Source of the DNA: Mycobacterium sp. 1245805.9
Lineage (GTDB): Bacteria > Actinomycetota > Actinomycetes > Mycobacteriales > Mycobacteriaceae
Assembly: GCF_001672915.1 (NCBI RefSeq)
Contig: NZ_LZKR01000034.1
Coordinates: 51,272 to 115,271 of the forward strand
Length of the DNA: 64,000 nt
Reading direction: 5' to 3'
In this document: positions 28,543 to 36,349 of the stretch, piece after piece
Numbering within the stretch: the stretch's first letter is position 1
Layout of the letters: each line of letters starts with the position of its first letter
Position numbers and translations under genes: made by a program
The notes under the pieces: model-generated
Told to the model about the DNA's origin: nothing
The model's database searches: none
Seen by the model: only the letters and a program-made list of their open reading frames with translations

Positions 28543-29493
28543 ATGGCCCATGTTGTGGCGATCGCGCTGAGCAACCAGGTGCCGATCTTCGAGCTCGCGG
28601 CACCGTGCGCGATCTTCGGCGCCAACCGGTCGGACCTGGCCGGGGACTGGTACGAGCTGAGGGTGTGCAGCCCATTCGACGGCGCACGCGTGGACCGCTG
28701 GTTCACCGCGGCGACGCCCTATACCTACGCCGACCTCGTCGCCGCCGATACGGTCATCGTTCCCGCCTGCCACGACGACGCGCTGGAGCCGCCGCGCGAT
28801 CTGGTGGACGCGATCAGGCTGGCGTCACGGCGGGGTGCCCGGATCGCCTCCATCTGCACCGGTGCTTTCGTCCTCGCGGCGGCCGGAGTGCTCGATGACC
28901 GGCGCGCGGCGACCCACTGGATGCACGCGGGCACGCTGGCCGAGCGCTACCCGCAGATCCGAGTGGACTCGGCGGCCCTCTACGTCGACGAGGGCGACGT
29001 GCTCACCTCGGCGGGGAAGTCGGCCGGCACCGACCTGTGCCTGCACATGGTGCGACGGGATTACGGCGCGGCGGTTGCCAACCAGGTCGCGCGGCGGCTG
29101 GTGGCGCCGCCGCACCGCGACGGACACCAGCGCCAGTACGCGAACCCCATACCCGAGAGCGTGAGCAATGACGTCGTCGGCGACACGATGGATTGGGTGC
29201 TAACGCATCTCGACGAGCCCCTGACCGTCGAAGCGCTCGCCCGGCGGTCCGGCGTGAGCGTCAGAACCCTTCACCGACAACTGGTTACGCGGACCGGAAG
29301 CAAGCCGCTGGACTGGCTGAACGGCCAACGGGTGCGACGTGCCCAACAGCTCCTCGAAACCACCGACTTACCCATCGAGCGCATCGCCACCGACTGCGGC
29401 TTCGGCAGCGCCGCCACGCTGCGACGGCACTTCCGCGACACCCTTGCCACCACTCCCGACGCCTACCGCCGGACGTTCACCGCCGTCGGGTGA
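28543..29493 (+). CDS. GlxA-type AraC-family regulator with DJ-1-like domain
   Basis: A 316-residue regulator. The N-terminal domain is DJ-1/PfpI-like with elbow SICTGAFVLAAAG (Cys105), and the C-terminal domain is an AraC HTH pair (EALARRSGVSVRTLHRQL and IERIATDCGFGSAATLRRHF). This is the GlxA/FtrA architecture, whose amidotransferase-like domain usually serves as a sensor. It probably controls the divergent MFS gene; the 70-base spacer includes CCGATATGACAC near 28512. Start 28543 begins at the fold. Confidence 0.85.
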   Translation: MAHVVAIALSNQVPIFELAAPCAIFGANRSDLAGDWYELRVCSPFDGARVDRWFTAATPYTYADLVAADTVIVPACHDDALEPPRDLVDAIRLASRRGARIASICTGAFVLAAAGVLDDRRAATHWMHAGTLAERYPQIRVDSAALYVDEGDVLTSAGKSAGTDLCLHMVRRDYGAAVANQVARRLVAPPHRDGHQRQYANPIPESVSNDVVGDTMDWVLTHLDEPLTVEALARRSGVSVRTLHRQLVTRTGSKPLDWLNGQRVRRAQQLLETTDLPIERIATDCGFGSAATLRRHFRDTLATTPDAYRRTFTAVG

Positions 29494-29570
29494 CGTGAAA
29501 ATCGCAAAAATGCCGGTAAACCCGCTCGCGGAGCGTTAAATCGGTAGGCATACGGCAAGAGGAGGCCGAC

Positions 29571-29867
29571 ATGACCGAAGCAAGGGACCTTCGAACGCGT
29601 TGCGCTATCGGTGCGTTCGCGCTCGCGTTGGCGGGATTGCCGGCGATCGCAATCGGCGCGCCCGCAATCAGCAGGGCCGACGATCCGCCGCCCTGCGCGC
29701 CGGGCTGGGTGTGGAGCGCCGACTTGAACCAATGCGTGTTCTGGCTTCCGACGGCGAATGGGCCCGGCGGGCCCGGGGGACCCGGCGGGCCGGGTGGCCC
29801 CGGCGGTCCCGGCGGGCCGGGGTTGCCGGGCAGTCCCGCCGGACCGGGCGGTCCCGGCCGACACTAG
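29571..29867 (+). CDS. small secreted Gly-Pro-rich repeat protein
   Basis: A 98-residue exported protein. The signal peptide ends near SRADD; a short Cys-containing part ([20 protein letters not shown]) follows, and then a collagen-like GPGGPGG tail to the end. AGAGGAGG lies upstream of ATG 29571. A second Gly-Pro-rich secreted protein lies at 31629-32246. Function unknown; cell-wall association is possible. Confidence 0.8.
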   Translation: MTEARDLRTRCAIGAFALALAGLPAIAIGAPAISRADDPPPCAPGWVWSADLNQCVFWLPTANGPGGPGGPGGPGGPGGPGGPGLPGSPAGPGGPGRH

Positions 29868-30003
29868 CCCGCGGGGCAATTGCGTGTGAGTCCTTGGCTT
29901 TCCATGTGCATCCCGGGCGGGAAAGCAGCCGAGATCGCGCCGTGGGTACACGCGCAAAGCCGTCAGTTCACACTCACGCGTAGACCAAGGCCATACTGAG
30001 CGG

Positions 30004-30639
30004 ATGACGTCAGCTCAGCGCCGCGGGCTCAACGACGCGGTCACCCGGATGTGGAGCTTCCTCGCCCCGGCCTACGACCTCCCCTTTCTGCAACGGTGGG
30101 TGTACCGCCCGCCGCACGACGAGGTGATCGCGCAACTGCGCTCCCACAACTGCCGGAAGATCGCCGATATCGCTTGCGGCACAGGCATTCTCAGCGATCG
30201 GATCGAGCGCGAATTGCACCCAGACGAGATCTACGGCGTCGACATGTCCGAGGGCATGCTCGCCCAGGCGCACGCCCGGTCCGACCGGGTGCAGTGGCGG
30301 CGCGGCCCGGCCGAGCAGCTGCCCTTCGCCGACGGCGCCCTCGACGCCGTCGTGACGACCTCTGCGTTCCACTTCTTCGACCAACCGGCGGCGCTGCGGG
30401 AATTCCACCGCGTGCTGGCCCCCGGCGGGCTGGTGGCCGTCTCGGCCTTGAGCACGCGGCAACCGATGCTGCAGTCTCCCGCGACCAATCGGTGGAAACC
30501 GCAGCACAATGCGTCACCGGCCGAGATGCGTTCTTTGTTCGAGGACGCCGGGTTCACGGTCAGCGATCAGCATCGGATTCCCCGCCCGATCTGGACGCGG
30601 GTCGTGTCCGACCTGATCACCGTCGGCACCAAGAGCTAA
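30004..30639 (+). CDS. class I SAM-dependent methyltransferase
   Basis: A 211-residue methyltransferase of the UbiE/Methyltransf_11 type. Motif I is DIACGTGIL (ACGTG at 57-61), followed by IYGVDMSEGML and RGPAEQLPFADGALDAVV. It lies 4 bases before the LLM oxidoreductase gene, so the two are likely co-transcribed. The acceptor is unknown. Confidence 0.85.
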   Translation: MTSAQRRGLNDAVTRMWSFLAPAYDLPFLQRWVYRPPHDEVIAQLRSHNCRKIADIACGTGILSDRIERELHPDEIYGVDMSEGMLAQAHARSDRVQWRRGPAEQLPFADGALDAVVTTSAFHFFDQPAALREFHRVLAPGGLVAVSALSTRQPMLQSPATNRWKPQHNASPAEMRSLFEDAGFTVSDQHRIPRPIWTRVVSDLITVGTKS

Positions 30640-30643
30640 CCAA

Positions 30644-31562
30644 ATGAAGTTCGCCTTCCCGCTACCGCATATGCTGCGCCTCAAGGCGATCACCCAGCCC
30701 TGGGAGGCCGGAGTCACCGGCGCCGATCAGACCCGAATGGCCAAGCGCGCCGAAGCGATGGGCTACGACATGATCGCGATCCCCGAGCATTTCGTCATCC
30801 CTACCGATCACGTCGAGCTCTCGGGCCCGCATTACCTTTCCTCGACCGTCGCGCAGGCCTACCTCGCGGGCGCCACCGACACGATCCGGCTGAATTCGTG
30901 CGTCACGATACTGCCGCTGCAGCATCCGATCGTGCTCGCCAAGGCGCTGGCGACCGCCGACTGGATGAGCAGCGGGCGCATGATGGTGACGTTCGGAATC
31001 GGTTGGCTCGAGCGCGAATTCGACTTGCTCGGGGTACCGTTCCGGGAACGCGGCCACATCGCCGACGAGTACCTCGAGGCGATCATCGAGCTGTGGACCA
31101 GCGACTCACCGCGCTTCGCGGGCCGTCACGTGTCGTTCCGGGACATGGCGTTCGAGCCCAAACCCGTTCAGAAACCGCATCTTCCGGTGTGGATCGGGGG
31201 CGACGCCGACGCCGCGCTGAAGCGCGCCGCCCGATTCGCCTCCGGATGGTGGCCGTTCTTGACCCCGCCGGACAAGATCGCCGAGCGGCTCGAGTTCATC
31301 AAGGGCCAACCCACCTACGACGGGCGCGCGTTCGAGGTCATGCACGGGCTGGGCACCACGCGTGTCGGCGAGGGGCCACCGCATCAAAGACTCGGACGAC
31401 CGTCCCGGCGGCGGCGCGCAGGAGATCATCGACCGGCTGAATTGGCTCGCCGAGCAGGGGGTGACCTTCAGCGCGGTGCCGGTTCCCGCGGTCCGCGGGG
31501 TCGACGAGTACCTCGACTACGCCCAGTGGGTCATCGAGGAGATCAAACCCAAAGTCGCCTGA
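30644..31562 (+). CDS. F420-type LLM oxidoreductase, frameshifted near the 3' end
   Basis: A luciferase-like monooxygenase of the class often using F420. Frame 1 encodes about 244 good residues (MGYDMIAIPEHFVIP, FGIGWLEREFDLLGVPF, LPVWIGGDADAALKRAARFASGWWPF) ending TTRVGEG. Beyond that the family-like sequence continues one frame over as HRIKDSDDRPGGG...EIIDRLNWLAEQGVTF and stops at 31562. A single extra G in GAGGGGCC near 31371-31376 explains the shift. Without it the protein would have about 305 residues, normal for the family. It may be a sequencing error or a disabled gene. The methyltransferase gene is 4 bases upstream. Confidence 0.8.
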
Positions 31563-31577
31563 GCGCAACCGATCCCG

Positions 31578-31615
31578 ACGATGCCCGCCCCGCCGGGCGG
31601 CGAGACGGGCATCGT
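31578..31615. terminator. strong hairpin between convergent genes
   Basis: A perfect 10-base stem, ACGATGCCCG with CGGGCATCGT, encloses an 18-base G+C-rich loop that can itself pair. It lies between the stop codons of the LLM gene (31562) and the Gly-Pro-rich gene (31629), so it could end transcription from both sides. There is no U tract, as is common in mycobacteria. Confidence 0.7.
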
Positions 31616-31628
31616 GCGGGTCGATCTG

Positions 31629-32246
31629 TTACAGCGGAATCCAGACCCCGAAGAACCAGAATCCCCACTGGTTGAAGCCGGGGTCCCAGACGGGTGTCTC
31701 GTTGTAGCCGTAGTAGTTGACGGGGCCATACGCCCACGGGCCGCCGGGCGGCGGAAGGGGCCTGTTCCACGCCGGCCGTGGCGGCTCGCCCCAGCCCCAC
31801 GGTGCGGGCCCGTCTCCCCATGGCGCGCCGTGGAAGTAGCCGCGGTGCGGATCGCCGCGCCAGGGGCCGCCCGGTCCACCGGGACCGCCAGGGCCGCCGG
31901 GCCCGCCCGGATGGTCGAACCCGGGGCCGCCGGGATGATCGAACCCCGGCCCGCCGGGGCCACCAGGTCCGCCCGGGTGATCGGGCGGCGGTCCGCCCGG
32001 CCCGCCGGGACCTCCCGGTCCGCCCGGGTGACCGGGACCACCCGGTCCGCCGGGGCCACCCGGGCCTCCGGGTCCGCCTGGACCCGTCGGCGCATGAAAA
32101 TCACCCGGCGCCGGACCGCCATGGTTGCCGCCGGGTGCCGGCGGCGGTCCCGGGGCGGCGAACGCCGCGCCGGCACCCATGCCGAGCGCCGCGGCGCCAA
32201 GAGCGCCGACGATCGTTCCCCCCGCAATGAATTGCTTTAGTTTCAT
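31629..32246 (-). CDS. secreted Gly-Pro-rich collagen-like protein
   Basis: A 205-residue exported protein with signal peptide MKLKQFIAGGTIVGALGAAALG ending near AFAAP. A long GPGGPGG tract with interspersed PPDHPGG and FDHPGG units spans about residues 55-130. The tail is rich in Trp, Tyr and Pro and ends NQWGFWFFGVWIPL. The aromatic tail may contact the envelope. Similar to many mycobacterial proline-rich secreted proteins, but I cannot name a function. It diverges from the VIT-type gene. Confidence 0.8.
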   Translation of the reverse strand: MKLKQFIAGGTIVGALGAAALGMGAGAAFAAPGPPPAPGGNHGGPAPGDFHAPTGPGGPGGPGGPGGPGGPGHPGGPGGPGGPGGPPPDHPGGPGGPGGPGFDHPGGPGFDHPGGPGGPGGPGGPGGPWRGDPHRGYFHGAPWGDGPAPWGWGEPPRPAWNRPLPPPGGPWAYGPVNYYGYNETPVWDPGFNQWGFWFFGVWIPL

Positions 32247-32356
32247 TAGTCCTTCACCTCTAGAAGTGAGTCCCTAGAACCCCCCAACAACCACAGGTTA
32301 GATAGCGCGTCTATGGATCAGCTGTGTCTGGCCCAAGCGGAACTTTTGGGGCATAA

Positions 32357-32390
32357 GGCAAGGCTCGGCTAGGTATGGCAAGGCTATAAT
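32357..32390 (+). promoter_or_regulatory. promoter with tandem GGCAAGGCT repeats upstream of VIT-type gene
   Basis: GGCAAGGCT occurs at 32357-32365 and 32377-32385, exactly 20 bases apart, with GGCTAGG between them. TATAAT at 32385-32390 is a consensus -10 box. A metal-responsive operator is an attractive guess, given that the gene downstream is a metal transporter, but I cannot match the repeat to a known IdeR or MntR box. Confidence 0.5.
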
Positions 32391-32429
32391 TGCTGGTCGG
32401 ACGCGATTTTGGTGTATATCGTTGCGGAC

Positions 32430-33143
32430 GTGTCGACTACCTCCCACCCCGCCGAGCCCCATGTGGGTTCGGTGTCGTCAAAGCTGAATTGGCTGCGCGC
32501 CGGAGTGCTGGGCGCCAACGACGGCATCGTGTCCACCGCGGGCATCGTCGTGGGCGTCGCGGCGGCGACGGTGGAACGCACCCCGATCTTGACCGCCGGG
32601 ATCGCGGGGCTCGCCGCCGGCGCCGTGTCGATGGCGTTGGGCGAATACGTCTCGGTCAGCACCCAGCGCGACACCGAGCAGGCTCTGCTGACCAAGGAAA
32701 TGCAGGAATTGCGCGACGACCCCGCCGCCGAATTGGACGAGCTGGCCGAGCTTTACGAGGCCAAGGGTCTGTCACCGGCGACGGCCCGCACCGTGGCCGA
32801 GGAACTCACCGACCACAATCCCTTCGTCGCCCACGCCGAGGTCGAACTGGGTATCGACCCCGAGGAGCTGACCAATCCGTGGCAAGCGGCGCTGTCCTCG
32901 GCGCTGTCGTTCACCGTGGGCGCGCTGCTGCCGTTGATCGTGATCCTGGTGCCGCCGACGGCATGGAGAATCCCCGCCACCGTCGTCGCGGTGCTGCTGG
33001 CCTTGGTGCTGACGGGGGCGGTGTCGGCGGGATTGGGCGGTGCGCCGCAGGGTCGGGCGGTGGCCCGCAATGTCATCGGTGGCGGGCTCGCGTTGGCGGT
33101 CACCTACGCGATCGGGCACTTGGTGGGCGCCGCGATCGCGTGA
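32430..33143 (+). CDS. VIT1/CCC1-family Fe/Mn transporter
   Basis: About 237 residues. The family hallmark is at the start of the first helix (LRAGVLGANDGIVSTAGIVVGVAAA), followed by AGAVSMALGEYVSVSTQRDTE and a cytosolic helical domain, then three more membrane helices (LSFTVGALLPLIVILVP, IPATVVAVLLALVLTGAVSAG, VIGGGLALAVTYAIGHLVGA). VIT/CCC1 proteins move Fe2+ or Mn2+ out of the cytosol by proton exchange. The start is uncertain: GTG 32430, GTG 32412 and TTG 32409 are in frame and none has a good ribosome-binding site. Confidence 0.85.
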   Translation: MSTTSHPAEPHVGSVSSKLNWLRAGVLGANDGIVSTAGIVVGVAAATVERTPILTAGIAGLAAGAVSMALGEYVSVSTQRDTEQALLTKEMQELRDDPAAELDELAELYEAKGLSPATARTVAEELTDHNPFVAHAEVELGIDPEELTNPWQAALSSALSFTVGALLPLIVILVPPTAWRIPATVVAVLLALVLTGAVSAGLGGAPQGRAVARNVIGGGLALAVTYAIGHLVGAAIA

Positions 33144-33228
33144 TCGCCGCGGCGGCCGGCACGCGCCGGGACTGGAAACAGAAACTGTAATATCAACTGT
33201 TGCCGTCCCGACGAGAAAGAGCCGTGCA

Positions 33229-34071
33229 TTGACCGAAACCAACATCGCGCCCGAGGACGTTGATTCCGCGGCGCAGACCCCGTACTTTCTGCGCGACGAA
33301 AACCGTTTTGTACCAAACGGAATCGCGCGCGGCGGCTGGGGCCCGTCGCTCAGCGGCCACGTCGTGGGTGGGCTCTTGGGATGGGCCGCCGAACGCGCCG
33401 TAGACGATCCACAACTGCAACCCGCGCGGCTGACCGTCGACCTTCCCGCGCCGACCGCCCTGGAACCGATCGAGGTCCACACGCAGGTGCACCACGATCG
33501 CCGGCGACTGCGGCTCGTCGAAACCGTCCTCACCCAGCGCGGCACCCCGGTCGCGCGGGGCAGCGCGTTGTTTCTGCGGCGCGGCCCACAACCCGAGGGG
33601 GAGGTGTGGTCGCCGGCCGTGCAGATGCCGCCGCTACCCATCGACTACGGCCCGGCGCCGTCGCTTTTCGTGCGCACCTACGGCTGGGGCACCGACATTC
33701 AGAATCCCGATCCCGATTGGCCCGACACCTCGGGACCGAAATACACCTGGCTGCAGGAGACGCGCGAGCTGATCGACGGCGAACCGCTCAGCCCCTTCAC
33801 CCGAGCGGCCATGGGCGCGGACATCACGGCCTCGCTGGCCAATTGGGGCACGAACGGATTGCAGTTCATCAACGTCGACTACACCCTGACGCTGACCCGG
33901 CTGCCCGAAGGGCCCCACATCGGGCTGGCCTCCCTCACGCACTACAGCCACGACGGCGTGGCCACCGGCTCGGCCGTGCTCGTCGACCACAGCGGGCCGA
34001 TAGGCAGTTCGGTGTCAGTTGCCATCGCGCACTCCGGATTTCGGCCCATCACCGCGCCGCCGGCCGGATGA
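33229..34071 (+). CDS. acyl-CoA thioesterase-like protein (double hotdog)
   Basis: A 280-residue protein of the TesB-like 4HBT_3 type. It has the first-hotdog helix GWGPSLSGHVVGGLLGWAAER and the second-half DITASLANWGTNGLQFINVDYTLTLTRLPEG. TTG 33229 is the best start, with GAGAAAGAG upstream. It overlaps the FadD gene by ATGA, so the two act together; hydrolysing or sensing acyl-CoA formed by the ligase is plausible. Upstream, TAATAT at 33189-33194 may be the promoter -10. Confidence 0.8.
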   Translation: MTETNIAPEDVDSAAQTPYFLRDENRFVPNGIARGGWGPSLSGHVVGGLLGWAAERAVDDPQLQPARLTVDLPAPTALEPIEVHTQVHHDRRRLRLVETVLTQRGTPVARGSALFLRRGPQPEGEVWSPAVQMPPLPIDYGPAPSLFVRTYGWGTDIQNPDPDWPDTSGPKYTWLQETRELIDGEPLSPFTRAAMGADITASLANWGTNGLQFINVDYTLTLTRLPEGPHIGLASLTHYSHDGVATGSAVLVDHSGPIGSSVSVAIAHSGFRPITAPPAG

Positions 34072-35624
34072 AGGACCTCACCTACTGGACGTTGATCGCC
34101 GAGGCCGCGCGGCGAAGACCGGACCGGCCGCTGCTGGCCGACGAGTATGGACGCAGTCTCACCGCGCGTCAGTTCCGCGACGCCGCGTGCGCGACGGCCG
34201 CCGCGTTCGCCGAACGGGGGATAGGGGCGGGAACCGTGGTGTCGTGGCAGCTGCCGACGACGCTGGAAACCGCGGTCGTCATGGCGGCGCTGGCCCGACT
34301 CGGCGCGGTCCAGAACCCGATCATCCCGATACTGCGCGAGCACGAGGTCGGCTTCATCACCGCCCAACTGTCTTCGGAATTCCTTGTGGTCCCCGAGTTT
34401 TGGCACCGATTCGACTACGGGGGGATGGCGCGGGCCCTGTCCTCGGAGCGGGGCTTCCAGGTCGTCACCGTCGACCTGGCGACACCGCCCACGTCCGGTG
34501 AGCTTCGGCTGCCCCGCGCGGGCGCCGATGCCCTCGGGCCGCCGCCGGGGCCTACCGGCGGCACGCGATGGATTTACTACTCGTCCGGAACCACAGCGGC
34601 CCCCAAGGGGATTCGCCATACCGACGCGTCGGTGGTGGCACCCGCCGCGGGGCTGGCGGAAAAGATGGGAATCACCGCCAGCGACGTGGACCCCATCGGC
34701 TTTCCCTTCGCGCACATCGGCGGTGCGGTGATGCTGGCCGTCGGGCTGTTGACCGGCATGCGGTTAGCGCTGTTCGAGGTGTTCGACCCGGCCACCACGC
34801 CGCTGTCCATCGCGGCGCACAACCCGACCTTCTTGGGCATGGCGACACCGTTCTTCCTGGCGTTCCTCGAGGCGCAACGCAACCACGGGGACGAGCCGCT
34901 GTTCCCGTTCGTGCGGGGCTGCCTGGCTGGCGGCGCGCCGATCACCCCCGAACTGGGCCATCAGGTCCGCGAAACCTTCGGCGTAGCCGGCATCGCGAAC
35001 GCGTGGGGCCTCACCGAATTTCCGGTCGCGACCTCACCGCCGCTGGCGGGGGCGCCGGAGGTGCTCGACCACACCGTCGGCGCGCCGGGACCCGGGGTCA
35101 GCGTCCGGGTCGTCGGCGGAGGAATCGAACTGCCCGCCGGGCAGGAGGGTGAGCTGCGGCTCAAGGGACCCCAATGCTTCCTCGGCTATGCCGACGCCAC
35201 ACTCGACGCCGACGCGTTCGACGCCGACGGGTGGCTGCGCACAGGCGATCTCGGGTTGATCGACGCGAACGGCAACGTGCGAGTCACGGGCCGGATCAAG
35301 GACGCGATCATCCGCAATGCAGAGAATGTCTCGGCCCTGGAAGTCGAAAACACACTGGCCACCCATCCTTCGGTTGCCGATGTCGCGGTCGTCGGAGTGC
35401 CCGACCCGCGCACCGGCGAGCGCGTCTGCGCCGTGGTGGTACCGGCGTCGAGCGACCACGTGTCGTTGGAATCCCTGGTGCGGCACTGCCATTCGCAAGG
35501 GTTGAGCCGCTACAAGCACCCCGAGCGTCTGGTGATCGTCGATGCGTTGCCGCGCAATCAGTTCGGCAAGGTGATCAAGAAAGAGCTGCGCGAGGCCCTC
35601 GCGGCCGGTCGCCTACAAACTTGA
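34068..35624 (+). CDS. FadD-type acyl-CoA synthetase/AMP-ligase
   Basis: A 518-residue AMP-forming ligase. P-loop YYSSGTTAAPKGIRH near 167-181, NAWGLTEFP near 308-316, GWLRTGDLG near 386-394, and the catalytic Lys in RNQFGKVIKKEL near the C-terminus. Cyclohexanecarboxylate-CoA-ligase-like branch (short N-terminus, HIGG motif). It activates a carboxylic acid via acyl-AMP to a CoA thioester. Start ATG 34068 overlaps the thioesterase stop (ATGA). Confidence 0.85.
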   Translation: MKDLTYWTLIAEAARRRPDRPLLADEYGRSLTARQFRDAACATAAAFAERGIGAGTVVSWQLPTTLETAVVMAALARLGAVQNPIIPILREHEVGFITAQLSSEFLVVPEFWHRFDYGGMARALSSERGFQVVTVDLATPPTSGELRLPRAGADALGPPPGPTGGTRWIYYSSGTTAAPKGIRHTDASVVAPAAGLAEKMGITASDVDPIGFPFAHIGGAVMLAVGLLTGMRLALFEVFDPATTPLSIAAHNPTFLGMATPFFLAFLEAQRNHGDEPLFPFVRGCLAGGAPITPELGHQVRETFGVAGIANAWGLTEFPVATSPPLAGAPEVLDHTVGAPGPGVSVRVVGGGIELPAGQEGELRLKGPQCFLGYADATLDADAFDADGWLRTGDLGLIDANGNVRVTGRIKDAIIRNAENVSALEVENTLATHPSVADVAVVGVPDPRTGERVCAVVVPASSDHVSLESLVRHCHSQGLSRYKHPERLVIVDALPRNQFGKVIKKELREALAAGRLQT

Positions 35625-35644
35625 TAGCGCTATCGCCTACAAAC
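35609..35644. repeat. 12-base direct repeat around a palindrome at convergent gene ends
   Basis: TCGCCTACAAAC occurs at 35609-35620 and 35633-35644, 24 bases apart. Between them lies the perfect palindrome GATAGCGCTATC (35623-35634). The repeat encodes the end of the FadD gene and antisense to the end of the TIGR03085 gene. It looks like a small local duplication and might serve as a weak two-way terminator. Confidence 0.6.
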
Positions 35645-36257
35645 CCTTGGGCGCGTCGCGGACCGCTTGCACCGCCGCCGGGTCGCCGTCGAACTCGACC
35701 CGCGCCTCCCGGCCCACGGAGAACAGCAGCAGCTCCTCGGGCGGACCGGTCACCACGACCGCCGGGCCGGAGCCGGCCGTCAGCACCGTCTTGCCCCCGG
35801 GCGTGCGCAGCGCCACCCGGCCCGGGACCTTCCCCAGCGTGACCCGGGCCATCAGCGACAGCGTGCGACTCAGCGCGCGGCACATCCCTTGTTCCAGCAC
35901 GCGGGGCTCCCAGGCCGGCTGCGCGCGGCGCACGTCCTCGTGGTGGATGAACATCTCGGCGACGTTGGCCACCGGGTCGAGCAGGATGAACGGCGAGTAG
36001 ACGGGCGGGCCCGACGCGATCTTGTTCACCAGCTCGTCGAAGTCGTTCTTCGCGGCCGCCTCGTCCTGCACCTTGGCGGTGTGGGCGGCGAAGAACGGGA
36101 TCATGATGCCGGCGGCGGCGTCGGGCCGGTACTCCCGGATCACCAGGTGGGCGGCGAGGTCCCGCGTCTTCCAGCCCTCGCACAGGGTGGGCGCCTCGGG
36201 GCCGACGGCCCGCATGGTCGCGACGAGGGCGGCGCGTTCGCGCTGAGCAACGGACAT
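35637..36257 (-). CDS. TIGR03085-family DinB-like metal-binding protein
   Basis: A 206-residue actinobacterial protein of the maleylpyruvate-isomerase-N-terminal/DinB fold. Family signatures include LCEGWKTRDLAAHLVIRE (residues 25-42) and EMFIHHEDVRRA near 100-111; the His residues in AAHL and IHHED are the likely metal ligands. Such proteins are thought to act on mycothiol or other thiol adducts, but TIGR03085 members have no proven activity. It diverges from htpG and converges with the FadD gene, 12 bases between stops. Confidence 0.85.
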   Translation of the reverse strand: MSVAQRERAALVATMRAVGPEAPTLCEGWKTRDLAAHLVIREYRPDAAAGIMIPFFAAHTAKVQDEAAAKNDFDELVNKIASGPPVYSPFILLDPVANVAEMFIHHEDVRRAQPAWEPRVLEQGMCRALSRTLSLMARVTLGKVPGRVALRTPGGKTVLTAGSGPAVVVTGPPEELLLFSVGREARVEFDGDPAAVQAVRDAPKGL

Positions 36258-36349
36258 GGGTTCAGGGTAGGGCCAGCCCGCGGGCGTGAACCATCCGCAT
36301 CTCGGTAAATTTGCTACGTCGTGTCAGGAAGGAAAGCACAGGGAGTGTC

